Notes under the pieces: generated by a model
Databases searched by the model: none
Told to the model about the DNA's origin: nothing
What the model saw: the letters and a program-made list of their open reading frames with translations, nothing else
Made by a program: the position numbers and the translations under genes
From: Streptomyces sp. CB03234
Lineage (GTDB): Bacteria; Actinomycetota; Actinomycetes; Streptomycetales; Streptomycetaceae
Length of the DNA stretch: 64,000 nt
Direction of reading: 5' to 3'
Assembly: GCF_001905885.1 (NCBI RefSeq)
Contig: NZ_LIYH01000003.1
Location: 434,001 to 498,000, forward strand
Shown here: positions 18,341 through 27,400 of the stretch, in pieces
Layout of the letters: each line of letters starts with the position of its first letter
How positions within the stretch are numbered: position 1 is the stretch's first letter

Positions 18341-18693
18341 TGGAGGCACCCTTTCCCACCGAGCGGGAGACCGCGGCCGGGATCAACCGCATCGAGGGCT
18401 ACCTGCTCTGCCAGGCGGAGCTGCGCAGGGCCCGCATCGAAGGTGAGGCTTTCGCCAGCCGCATGCCCTGGCTGACCCGAGCCCAGCACGAAGAGGTGGC
18501 GCACCTCTACGCCCAGGACCGGATCGAGCTTTCCCAGAAGGTCCTGCGCGCGATCGCCGACCGCTGCGTCGAACTGCAGGAGCAGTACACGGCCCGGTAC
18601 GAGTCCCTCCGCCAACGGCTGGTCTGCCTGAGCGTCGCCGCCCTGGCGACCTCGGCCTGCCTGTACGCGGGCGCCTGGCTCGCCTTCCGGTGA
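18340..18693 (+). CDS. Small membrane-anchored protein translationally coupled to ctaD
   Basis: The ATG overlaps the ctaD stop codon in TGATG, so translation is probably coupled. The 117-residue product is mostly charged helix (INRIEGYLLCQAELRRARIEGEAF..., residues 1-85), which may form a coiled coil, followed by one C-terminal TM segment (LVCLSVAALATSACLYAGAWLAF). This is a tail-anchored layout facing the cytoplasm. I do not recognise a named family. The coupling suggests a partner or accessory factor for this oxidase copy, by inference only. Confidence 0.75.
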   Translation: MEAPFPTERETAAGINRIEGYLLCQAELRRARIEGEAFASRMPWLTRAQHEEVAHLYAQDRIELSQKVLRAIADRCVELQEQYTARYESLRQRLVCLSVAALATSACLYAGAWLAFR

Positions 18694-18870
18694 AGCGCCC
18701 GTGGTGACGGGGGGCCACGCCCGTGAAGGAGGCGAGGGCCGCCACGACGTGTCCGTGCACGGCGAGCGCACCGGAACAGCCCTGTCAGGCAAAGCGGTTG
18801 GGCCACCGTGGTGGATCTGCGGGAGACTGGGTCCGGCAGGTTCGGCAGCGTTCGACGGGGGCGAGGGACC

Positions 18871-19734
18871 ATGGTCGTATCCCGCTGGGGACAGTACCGT
18901 CCCCTAGGGGGCCCGAGTGTGCTCGGTTGCTTCCCGTGGACGGTCCTCGCGGTCGTGATCGCCCTCGCCTCCGGGCTGGTGTTTCTCAGCCGCAGCAGCG
19001 ACGAACCCCGTAGCCAGGAGACCTACGCCGAGGAGATCGGCCAGGCCCGCCGGCAGCTCTTCACGGGCCGGCTCATCCACACGGACGCGAGATCGCTCGG
19101 GCTTGTGGCGGGTGCGGAGCCGCGCCCGTTCAGAGTCGAGGTCATGGGCAGTTGGGGCCGCGCCGGCAGGCCGGGTGAAACCCAGTCCCCGGTGAGCGCG
19201 GGCGCGCAGATCGGGGCGAAGCTGCACTGCTCAGGGGCGGGAGTGACGTGCACGCCGCTGTCGTCCGAGCGCCAGAACGTCCTGTCCAGGAACGACCGGG
19301 CGACCTGGGTGTGGGACGTGAGCGCGCAGCGTGCCGGGAAGGTCGGCATCGCCCTCACCGTGACCGCGTACATGGGTGAGGGCGACACGGTGCTGGTCGA
19401 GAAGCCGCCTGTGACGTCGCGCGTCGACGTGGCGGCGCCGCCCGGCGACCACGGCCCGCTCTCCTGGGCCAAAGGCCTGTGGCGGTGGCTGAACGGTGTG
19501 GCCACGAGCCTGGGCGGACTCGCCTTGTCCGTGAGCGCCGTCATCGCCCTGGTCCTCACGGTGATCCGCTGGAGGTCCCCGGCTGCCGACGCCGACCGGG
19601 TGGGCACCACCGAGGGCGTACGCGGCGCCGGCCGGCGGATCCGGGAACGGCCGGTGCGGCACAGCCGTTCCGTACTCGGCCGCCGCACGCGACTGGCCGT
19701 GGTAAGACGTCGGAGATCCCGTGACACGAGATGA
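18871..19734 (+). CDS. Two-TM membrane protein overlapping the type IV endonuclease gene
   Basis: Starting at ATG 18871 (after GCGAGGGACC) the protein has 287 residues. It has a TM segment near the N-terminus (FPWTVLAVVIALASGLVFL), a roughly 170-residue region that is probably extracytoplasmic, a second TM (LGGLALSVSAVIALVLTVI), and a strongly basic Arg-rich tail. A GTG at 18808 would add 21 residues. No family is recognised. Its 3' end overlaps the next gene by 14 bp, so the two are probably one operon. Two Cys residues (CSGAGVTC) in the outer domain could form a disulfide. Confidence 0.65.
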   Translation: MVVSRWGQYRPLGGPSVLGCFPWTVLAVVIALASGLVFLSRSSDEPRSQETYAEEIGQARRQLFTGRLIHTDARSLGLVAGAEPRPFRVEVMGSWGRAGRPGETQSPVSAGAQIGAKLHCSGAGVTCTPLSSERQNVLSRNDRATWVWDVSAQRAGKVGIALTVTAYMGEGDTVLVEKPPVTSRVDVAAPPGDHGPLSWAKGLWRWLNGVATSLGGLALSVSAVIALVLTVIRWRSPAADADRVGTTEGVRGAGRRIRERPVRHSRSVLGRRTRLAVVRRRRSRDTR

Positions 19735-20644
19735 ACTGATGAGCACGCTGTCCGCGCTGCGCCGGGCACAGACGGGCGGGCGGCGGGCGCCGCACAAGCC
19801 GCTGCTCGTGCTCTGGCTCCTGGGCCGGTTCGCCGCCTCGGGCAGCACCGCGGTGGCGTACGAGGAAGCGGAAGAGCCCGTCAGCAGGCTGATCAACGAC
19901 TTCGGCCCTGCGGTGACGAGCCGTACCCGGGCGCGCGAGCGCGCCGCGATGCCCTTCGTCCATCTGGAGCGCGAGCTGTGGGACCCGCGCGACATGGCGG
20001 GATGCCCCATCGGCCCCGACGCCCCCGAGCGGGGCACCTGGCTGCGGGCCCGGGGCGCCCACGGGCGCCTTCGCCCCGAGGTGGAGACGCTGCTCACCGA
20101 CCCGGTCACGCTCGCGGACGCGGCCCGCCTTCTGCTGGAGCAGCATTTCACCGCGGTGCTCGAGGCGCCCATCTGCGACGCCGCCGGGCTGGACCTGACC
20201 GCCCTCGACGAGGCGGCGTACTCGCCGGCGCGGCGCAAGCGGCGCGCACGGCGTGCCGGGTTCGCGGAGGAAGTGCTGCAGGCGTACGCGTACGCCTGTG
20301 CCTTCTGCGGGTTCGACGGGGCACTGGGCAGGAATCCCGTGGGGCTGGAGGCCGCACACGTGCGCTGGCACAGTCAGGACGGCCCGGACGAGGTGGACAA
20401 CGGACTGGCCCTGTGCTCCCTCCACCACACCCTCTTCGACCTCGGAGTGCTGGGACTCCTGCCCGATCTGCGTATCCAGGTCTCCCAGTTGTACGTCGCC
20501 CGAAGCCGGTCGGGACGGGCCGTCGACGCCCTCCACGGGCAGCAGGCCTCACCGCCCAGGCCCGGACGGCCCACCATCGACCCGCAGTTCGTCCTCTGGC
20601 ACGGCCGACAGGTCTTCAAACGCCCTGGGGCCCGCGTGCCGTAG
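19721..20644 (+). CDS. Phosphorothioate-DNA-binding type IV restriction endonuclease (SBD-HNH)
   Basis: The 307-residue protein has two domains. Residues about 20-150 begin with RRAPHKPLLVLWLLGRF, which matches my memory of the sulfur-binding domain of ScoMcrA/SprMcrA-type enzymes that recognise phosphorothioated DNA. Residues about 190-245 are an HNH nuclease with zinc Cys193/Cys196, LEAAHVRWHS (His213), DNGLALCSLHH (Cys232, His235/236) and LFDLG. Such enzymes cut sulfur-modified foreign DNA. No dnd or ssp modification genes are in the window, as expected for a host that excludes modified DNA. It is overlapped by the upstream membrane-protein gene. Confidence 0.85.
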   Translation: MTRDELMSTLSALRRAQTGGRRAPHKPLLVLWLLGRFAASGSTAVAYEEAEEPVSRLINDFGPAVTSRTRARERAAMPFVHLERELWDPRDMAGCPIGPDAPERGTWLRARGAHGRLRPEVETLLTDPVTLADAARLLLEQHFTAVLEAPICDAAGLDLTALDEAAYSPARRKRRARRAGFAEEVLQAYAYACAFCGFDGALGRNPVGLEAAHVRWHSQDGPDEVDNGLALCSLHHTLFDLGVLGLLPDLRIQVSQLYVARSRSGRAVDALHGQQASPPRPGRPTIDPQFVLWHGRQVFKRPGARVP

Positions 20645-20744
20645 CCTCCACCGGGATCGCACGAGCGTCCTGCCGGCTGGGAGCCGGTCGTCCCCGGTGC
20701 AGGGCCCCTCACGAGCGATCCGCCCCGCGCACTACCGTGTCCGC

Positions 20745-21206
20745 ATGCCATCACAGCCACCACCCAGCGCCACTCCTGTCCCACCGGGCACTCCCCCGGC
20801 CTCCGCCCCGGCCCCACATCGCCGTACCGGCAGGGTCATCGCGGCACTGCTGCTCGGGCTCGTACTCGGAGGCGGTGGTGTGGGGGCCGCCTGGGCACTG
20901 AACGACGAGAGTGACTCGCCTGCCGCGGGAGCCGGGCCGGCAGCGGACGCCCGCGCCGCGTGCCAGGCGCTCGACGGGTTCGACGAGTCGAAGTACGTCA
21001 CGAAGGGGCCGGATGGCGACATCGCCATCAACCGCTATGCCGCGGCGGGGGCGCTTTCCGCAGCGGCGGCCGCGGGGGACGCCACGTACAAGCCGCTCGC
21101 GCAGGCAATACGCCGGTCGCAGGACCTCCATGCCCAGGTCTTCGACTTCAATGAGGAAGTGAAGAGCCACCTGCGCGAGGCCCGCGGGATCTGCGAGGAC
21201 CTGTAA
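20745..21206 (+). CDS. Small single-TM secreted or anchored protein
   Basis: This 153-residue protein has a Pro-rich cytoplasmic leader (SQPPPSATPVPPGTPP), one TM helix (VIAALLLGLVLGGGGVGAAWAL, about residues 30-52) and an extracytoplasmic helical domain of about 95 residues ending REARGICEDL. Two Cys (in RAACQALDG and GICEDL) could pair. The layout is common among actinomycete proteins of unknown function. ATG 20745 is the first start in frame directly before the leader. It is the last gene before a small gene on the opposite strand. Confidence 0.6.
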   Translation: MPSQPPPSATPVPPGTPPASAPAPHRRTGRVIAALLLGLVLGGGGVGAAWALNDESDSPAAGAGPAADARAACQALDGFDESKYVTKGPDGDIAINRYAAAGALSAAAAAGDATYKPLAQAIRRSQDLHAQVFDFNEEVKSHLREARGICEDL

Positions 21207-21223
21207 CGCCCGTTGAGCCCGCG

Positions 21224-21463
21224 TCACAGCTCCTGGGCGGGCCAGTCCAGCAGCCGGGCTGCGGCGACCGCGGTCCGGAACGCGCAGCCGGTGTCGAAGT
21301 ACGCGGTGGGACGCAGCCCGATGCCGGTCTCCGCGGCCCGCTCTCCCTGTTCCCGCGGTTGTTCCAGCTCGTCCCGCGTCAGCTTCCGGCCGCTGGCGCG
21401 GGCACCGGTCAGGATCCGGGCGTACCCCGTCAGATGCTGCTCGACCGTGTCCGGCTCCGCCAT
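21224..21463 (-). CDS. Short protein resembling the N-terminus of PucR-like regulators, probably truncated
   Basis: ATG 21463 follows a good GGGGAGG site and gives 79 residues. The stretch ILTGARASGRKLTRDELEQPREQGERAAETGIGLRPTAYFDTG resembles the N-terminal sensory helices of large PucR/CdaR-type regulators, but the protein stops before any helix-turn-helix. The last 25 residues (CAFRTAVAAARLLDWPAQEL) do not clearly continue that similarity. It may be a stand-alone small protein or a gene cut short by deletion. Confidence in the family link is low. Confidence 0.5.
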   Translation of the reverse strand: MAEPDTVEQHLTGYARILTGARASGRKLTRDELEQPREQGERAAETGIGLRPTAYFDTGCAFRTAVAAARLLDWPAQEL

Positions 21464-21702
21464 GGCTCCTCCCCTTTCCTGATACGCCGTTGTCGCCTTC
21501 TTGACGTGTGGACGCCGAGGGTGGCACGCGAGGGGCGAGGGGCCGCCACCGGCATCAACGAAGCGTGAAGATTGCCGGTGGACGGCAATGCGAACAGGCG
21601 TGTTGCCCTGCCAGCATGGCCAGGCCGGGGCCGGTGCACGGATTCGATGCCGTAGCCCGGAAACCACCGTGCCATGCCGACGATGACGCAAGGGGGCGCA
21701 CC

Positions 21703-22308
21703 ATGGCCGAGTTCCTGCGGGCCACCACCACGTTCCCCACCGTGTTGTTCACCGCCGCCCTGGTGGTGGTCATCGGTTTCTGGCTGCTGGTGCTGGCCGG
21801 GGTGGCCGGAACGGACGGTTTCGACGCGGACCTGGACGCCGACGCGCTGCACCTGGGTGGTGTCCCCGTCTCGGTGTCCATCTCCCTGCTGGCCGTCCTG
21901 TCCTGGTTCTTCAGCCTCTCCGGATCCGTCCTCCTCACCGGTACGGGATGGCCCGGCTCCCTGCTCGCTCTGCTGGGCGCTGCCTTGCCGTTCGCCTCGC
22001 TGCTCGGCTCCTGGTGGCTGACGCGCGTGGTCGTACGCCCGCTGGCCAAGCTCTTCCCCGATGAACCCGGGCCGTCCCGGCAGGAGTTCGTCGGCCTGAC
22101 CTGCACGATCCGCACCGGGCGGGTCGACGCGGAGTTCGGCCAGGCGGAGGTCGCCGCCCGGGACGGTTCCACCGCCGTCGTACAGGTCCGCCAGAACGAC
22201 GGCAGCCGGCTGGAACTCGGCAGCACCGGACTGCTGTACGCGTACGACGACGCCGGCGAGTTCTTCTGGGTCGCGCCCTTCGACAAGGCGCTCGACCCCC
22301 GCGGCTGA
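21703..22308 (+). CDS. YqiJ-like / NfeD-like OB-fold membrane protein, partner of flotillin
   Basis: The 201-residue protein has an N-terminal TM (FPTVLFTAALVVVIGFWLLVLAG), two further hydrophobic stretches (VPVSVSISLLAVLSWFFSL and LLALLGAALPFASLLGSWWL), and a C-terminal beta-rich domain of about 80 residues starting EFVGLTCTIRTGRV that fits an NfeD/OB fold. The gene sits 49 bp upstream of a flotillin gene, the same arrangement as E. coli yqiJ-yqiK. NfeD-like proteins are thought to assist SPFH scaffolds in the membrane. ATG 21703 follows AAGGGGG. Confidence 0.75.
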   Translation: MAEFLRATTTFPTVLFTAALVVVIGFWLLVLAGVAGTDGFDADLDADALHLGGVPVSVSISLLAVLSWFFSLSGSVLLTGTGWPGSLLALLGAALPFASLLGSWWLTRVVVRPLAKLFPDEPGPSRQEFVGLTCTIRTGRVDAEFGQAEVAARDGSTAVVQVRQNDGSRLELGSTGLLYAYDDAGEFFWVAPFDKALDPRG

Positions 22309-22357
22309 CCCGCCGCTCCTCCCACTTCGCTCCCACTCTTCGATCCGGGGATCGCTC

Positions 22358-24373
22358 ATGGATGCCATCACCGCAGGTCTCGGCGTGCTCATCGCCGTGG
22401 TCCTGCTCATCGCCGTCGCCATGCTGTTCGTGATCAGCCGGCTGTTCCGCAAGGTGGAACAGGGCAAGGCGCTGATCGTGTCGAAGATGCGGAAGGTGGA
22501 CGTCACCTTCACCGGGCAGGTCGTCCTCCCGGTTCTGCACAAGGCCGAGGTCATGGACATCTCGGTGAAGACCATCGACATCTCCCGCACCGGCCGGGAC
22601 GGCCTGATCTGCCGCGACAACATCCGCGCGGACATCCGCATCTCGTTCTTCGTACGGGTCAACAAGACCGTCGAGGACGTCATCAAGGTCGCCCAGGCCA
22701 TCGGCACGGCCCGCGCCAGCGACCAGGCCACCTTGCAGGAGCTGTTCAACGCCAAGTTCTCCGAGGCGCTGAAGACGGTCGGCAAGCAGCTCGACTTCAC
22801 CGACCTCTACACCAAGCGCGATGAGTTCCGCGACCGGATCATCCAGGTCATCGGCACCGATCTGAACGGCTACAGCCTGGAGGACGCGGCCATCGATTAC
22901 CTGGAGCAGACGCCGCTCGCGCAGCTGGACGCCTCCAACATCCTCGACGCGCAGGGCATCCGGAAGATCACCGAGCTGACGGCCGTCGAGCACGTGCGCA
23001 CCAACGAGTTCCGGCGCACGGAGGAGAAGGAGATCACCCGGCAGAACGTCGACGCCCGGGAATCCATCCTGGAGCTGGAGCGCCGCCAGGCCGACGCCGA
23101 GATCAAGCAGAAGCGGGAGATCGACACCGTACGGGCCCGGGAGGAGGCCGAGACCGCCCGGGTGGTCGAGGAGGAGCGGCTGCGCGCGCAGAGCGCCTTC
23201 CTCAGGACCGAGGAACAGCTGGGCATCCAGCGGGAGAACCAGGCCCGCGAGGTCGCCGTCGCGCAGAAGAACCGCGAGCGGGTCATCGCCATCGAGAACG
23301 AGCGCATCGAGAAGGACCGCCTCCTCGAAGTCATCGCCCGCGACCGGGAGACGGAACTGACCCGCATCTCCGCCGAGAAGGAGGTCGAGGCCGAGCGCCG
23401 CGAGATCGCCGAGGTCATCCGCGAGCGCGTCGCGGTGGACCGTACGGTCGCCGAGCAGGAGGAGTCCATCAAGAAGCTCCGCACCGTCGAGGAGGCCGAG
23501 CGCAAGCGGCAGGCCGTGGTCATCGCCGCCGAGGCGGAGGCGCAGGAGCGGCTGGTCAAGGACATCAAGGCCGCCGAGGCCGCCGAGCAGGCCGCGGTCC
23601 ACCGGGCGGCGGAGGAGCTGACCCTGGCGGAGGCGCGCCACAAGGCCGCCGACATGGACGCGCTGGCGAAGGTCCGGCTCGCCGAGGGCGTCCAGGCGGA
23701 AGCGGCGGCCGAGGGCCTGGCCGCCGTCCAGGTACGGGAGAAGGAGGCCGACGCCATCGAGAAGGCCGGCCGTGCGGAGGCTGAGGCGGCAGAGGCGCGG
23801 CTGCGCGCCGAAGCGGTCGGTACCCGCGAGAAGTTCAGGGCCGAGGCGGCGGGGCTCACCGAGAAGGCGGCGGCCATGGCCGCGCTGGACGAGGCTTCCC
23901 GTACCCACGAGGAGTTCCGGCTGCGCCTGGAGGCGGAGAAGGACATCCGGCTGGCCGGCCTGGACGTCCAGCGGCAGGTCGCCGAGGCGCAGGCGACGGT
24001 GCTGGCCACCGGGCTGGAGAGCGCCGACATCACCATCGTCGGCGGGGAGTCCGCCTTCTTCGACCGGATCGTCGGGGCGATGTCGCTCGGCAAGGGCCTC
24101 GACGGCTTCGTCCAGCACTCGCAGACCGCTCAGGCGCTGGCCGGACCGTGGCTGGACGGCTCGGCCTCCTTCACGGAGGACCTGACGAAGGTGCTGGGCT
24201 CGGTGTCCACCGCCGACGTACAGAACCTGACCGTGTCCGCCCTGCTGATGAAGCTCATGCCGGAGGGGTCCGGGCAGCTGGACGAGCTGATCGGCAAGGC
24301 GCGGCAGCTGGGCCTGGCCGACATGCCGGTGGCCGAGCCGGCGGGGCTCAACGGCGTCGCCGCGACGAGCTGA
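22358..24373 (+). CDS. Flotillin / SPFH family protein (YqiK-like)
   Basis: The 671-residue protein has an N-terminal TM (AGLGVLIAVVLLIAVAMLFVI, residues 6-26) and an SPFH/band-7 domain (about 30-200, with KMRKVDVTFTGQVVLPVLHKAEVMD). A very long charged coiled coil follows (about 225-560) with dense Glu/Ala/Arg and many alternating E-A repeats typical of flotillins, then a globular C-terminus. Flotillins form membrane cages that organise microdomains. The gene lies between a YqiJ-like gene and a giant ATPase gene, all on one strand with gaps of 49 and 83 bp, suggesting one system. Family assignment is firm; the function of the set is not known. Confidence 0.9.
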   Translation: MDAITAGLGVLIAVVLLIAVAMLFVISRLFRKVEQGKALIVSKMRKVDVTFTGQVVLPVLHKAEVMDISVKTIDISRTGRDGLICRDNIRADIRISFFVRVNKTVEDVIKVAQAIGTARASDQATLQELFNAKFSEALKTVGKQLDFTDLYTKRDEFRDRIIQVIGTDLNGYSLEDAAIDYLEQTPLAQLDASNILDAQGIRKITELTAVEHVRTNEFRRTEEKEITRQNVDARESILELERRQADAEIKQKREIDTVRAREEAETARVVEEERLRAQSAFLRTEEQLGIQRENQAREVAVAQKNRERVIAIENERIEKDRLLEVIARDRETELTRISAEKEVEAERREIAEVIRERVAVDRTVAEQEESIKKLRTVEEAERKRQAVVIAAEAEAQERLVKDIKAAEAAEQAAVHRAAEELTLAEARHKAADMDALAKVRLAEGVQAEAAAEGLAAVQVREKEADAIEKAGRAEAEAAEARLRAEAVGTREKFRAEAAGLTEKAAAMAALDEASRTHEEFRLRLEAEKDIRLAGLDVQRQVAEAQATVLATGLESADITIVGGESAFFDRIVGAMSLGKGLDGFVQHSQTAQALAGPWLDGSASFTEDLTKVLGSVSTADVQNLTVSALLMKLMPEGSGQLDELIGKARQLGLADMPVAEPAGLNGVAATS

Positions 24374-24391
24374 CCGAACGGTCCCAAAAGT

Positions 24392-24428
24392 TTCCGGAGC
24401 TGCCGCGCGGGGGGCGGCGGCTCCGGAA
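24392..24428 (+). terminator. Intergenic hairpin between flotillin and ATPase genes
   Basis: Arms 24392-24400 and 24420-24428 are perfect 9-bp inverted repeats. After a T-G wobble the stem continues with 24402-24406 pairing 24414-24418, giving about 15 bp around a 7-base G-rich loop. No U-tract follows. It may attenuate or process the operon transcript so that the downstream ATPase is made at a lower level. Confidence 0.5.
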
Positions 24429-24456
24429 TTCACCACATACGTGAGGGAGTTGCACA

Positions 24457-27400
24457 GTGACAGGGACCGGGACGGGAAGCGGCCTGGACGCCGGTACGTA
24501 CGAGGTGCTGCGCGACCGGCTCGATGCCCGGGCCGGCGAGCTGGCCCGCCGTACCGAGGCCCTCAACACCGCCCGGATCGCGGCCTTCGGCGCCACCGGG
24601 CTCACCCTCGCCGCCACCGACCACCTCCGCACGGAACGGGACCTCCTCGCCCGCGACATCGTCGCGGTCGGTGATGTCCTGCTCGTCGGATACGAAGCGC
24701 CGTCGGCCGATGACGTCTTCGCGCTGTACGACCGTGACCTGAACCGTCTGAGGGACGACGCGGTGCCCGGACTGCTCGACGACCCCGCGTTCGTCAGCGA
24801 GTTCGCCGCGCTGCACCGCTACTTCCAGGGGGCGCGGCTGCTGCGGCTGCGCCACGTGGACGGCAAGCTGCTGGCCGTGTTCCGGACAGGGGCCCGGGCC
24901 GAGGACATCCGTGTCCTGCGCTGGTCCCTCGCCCCGTCCGGCGACGTGCGGTTCCTCGACGCCCACGGCGAGCGCGACCACGTCCTCCCCGCGCCGTACG
25001 ACGTCCACTGGACGGAGACGACCCGGGACGACCACGTCCTCGGGCGCCACCCGCACATCGCCGTCGCCGGCGGTACGGTCTTCGTGTCGACGGTGGGCGG
25101 CATGCTCACCGTCAAGACGGAGAACGACACGGAGACCGGCGAGGGCGTCTTCAGCGAGCCGGTCGACGAGCCCCTGCAGTCGCCGGCGGACGCGGAGGTG
25201 GCGTACGCGGTCGTCGGCGTCCTCGTCCTGCTGCGGGTGCGGCCCTACAAGGAGGAGACCTGGCGTCACCTGGTCTTCCACACCCTCACCAAGTCGGTGG
25301 TCCGGCTGGACGGCATCGGGCTGTCCTGCCGCCGCCTGCCCGACGACCAGGGCATCGTCTTCCCCGGCGGCCACTGCCTGGCCAGCGGCACCGTGAAGAC
25401 CTTCGACGCCGACACCTCCGGCATGGCGTTCGAGCGGGCCGTCCGCTCGCCCAACGGCGAGGACGTGCTGTACGCGTTCCACGCCGGCGCGGCGGGCCGC
25501 ACGCTCCTCCTCTCGTACAACCTCATCCGCAAGGAGGTCGCCGCCCCGATCACGTGCCGGGGCTACGCGCTCCTCGACGACGGCACGCTCGCGGCGCTGC
25601 GCGACGCGGAGTCCGACGAGCCCGCGCGCGTGCACCCGGTGCGGCTGTGGCGGACGCCGTACGTCTCCGGGGCCGTCCCGCAGGGGGACGGGCCGCTCGC
25701 CCGCATCGGCAACGCCGACCTCGTCCGCGGCATCTCCGACTGCCTGGGCATCGCCCGCCAGGTCGCCGAGACCACCGCCACCGGCGAGATGTACGCCGCG
25801 CTGGTCGCCGCCTGCACCCGCACGGCCGACCGCTTCCCCTGGCTGGGTGACGCGGAGACGGGCGATCTGCGCACCCCGCTGGAGGAGGTACGGGCCGCCG
25901 CCGAGCAGGTGCTGAGCGAGTTCGAGACCGTACAGGCCCTGTCCGCCCAGGCCGCACAGGCCCTGGCCGAGGCCGCGGAGGACCTGCGGCGGCTGGTGCG
26001 GCGGATCCGTGGTGAGGCACCGGTCACCGCCGAGGAGTGGATCGAGCGCATCACCGAACTGCGCCGGGCCCGGGGCCGTCTGGTGACCGTGAAGGAGATG
26101 GGGTACGCGGACACGGATGCCGTCGACGCGCTCGCCGAGGAGGCCGGGACCCACATCGCCTCCACCGCTCGGCGGGCGGTCGACTTCCTCCGGCGCGACG
26201 ACGCCTTCACCACCCAGCACGAGCAGGTGGAGCGGCTCACCACCGACGCCGGGGCGATCGCCACGACCGCCGAAGCCGCGACGGTCACCGAGAGGCTGGA
26301 CGCACAGGTCCTCGGCCTCCAGGCCCTGACCGAGGTGGTCACCGGACTGGACGTCGGCGACGCGACCGTACGCACCACCATCCTGGAGCGGATCTCCGAG
26401 GTGCTGGGCGGCCTGAACCGGGTCCGCGCGATCCTCGCCGCCCGGCGGCGGGAGCTGCTCGACCAGGAGGGGCGGGCGGAGTTCGCGGCCGAGTTCGCGC
26501 TCCTCGCCCAGTCCGTCACCGGAGCGCTGGCGGCGGCCGACACCCCGGAGGCCTGTGACGCGCAACTCGCGCGGCTGCTGCTCCAGCTGGACAACCTGGA
26601 GTCGCGGTTCGCCGACCACGACGGCTTCCTCACGGAAATCGCCGACAAGCGCGCCGAGGTCCAGGACGCCTTCGCCGGCCGCAAGCAGACGCTCCAGGAC
26701 GCCCGGGCCCGGCGCGCCGAGCGGCTCGCCGCCTCGGCCGGACGGGTCCTGGAGACGATCGCCCGCCGGGCGGCCGGCCTGGACAGCGCCGACGAGGTCA
26801 CCACGTACTTCACCTCCGACCCGATGGTCGCCAAGGTCCGCCGTACCACCGGTGAACTGCGCGAACTCGGCGACCAGGTACGGGCGGAGGAGTTGGAGGG
26901 CCGGCTGAAGGCCGCCTGCCAGGAGGCCGGGCGGGCCCTGCGGGACCGTACCGAGCTGTACGCGGACGGCGGTGACACGATCCGGCTGGGCGCGCACCGG
27001 TTCGCCGTCAACACCCGGCACCCGGAGCTCACGCTCGTACCGGACGCCGACGGGGGGATGGCGTTCGCGCTCACCGGCACGGACTACCGGCGCCCCGTCA
27101 CCGACCCCGGCTTCGCGGACACCCGCCCCTACTGGGACCAGCTCCTGCCGTCCGAGAACGCCGACGTCTACCGTGCCGAACACCTCGCCGCGCGGCTCCT
27201 GGCCGAGCACGGCGCGGCAGCCCTCGCCGGGGCGGACCTTCCCGGCCTCGCCCGGCGGGCCGCCGAGGCGTCGTACGACGAGGGGTACGAGCGCGGCGTC
27301 CACGACCACGACGCGGCTGCCGTTCTCGCCGTGGCGCTGGAGCTGTACGAGCGGGCGGGGCTGCTGCGCCACCCGGCCGCGGACCGTGCGGCGGCCCAGC

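Noticed and set aside
21935..24436. An 833-residue antisense frame opposite flotillin
   Set aside because: It is Leu/Gly/Asp-rich shadow sequence caused by the E/A/R coiled coil on the other strand.
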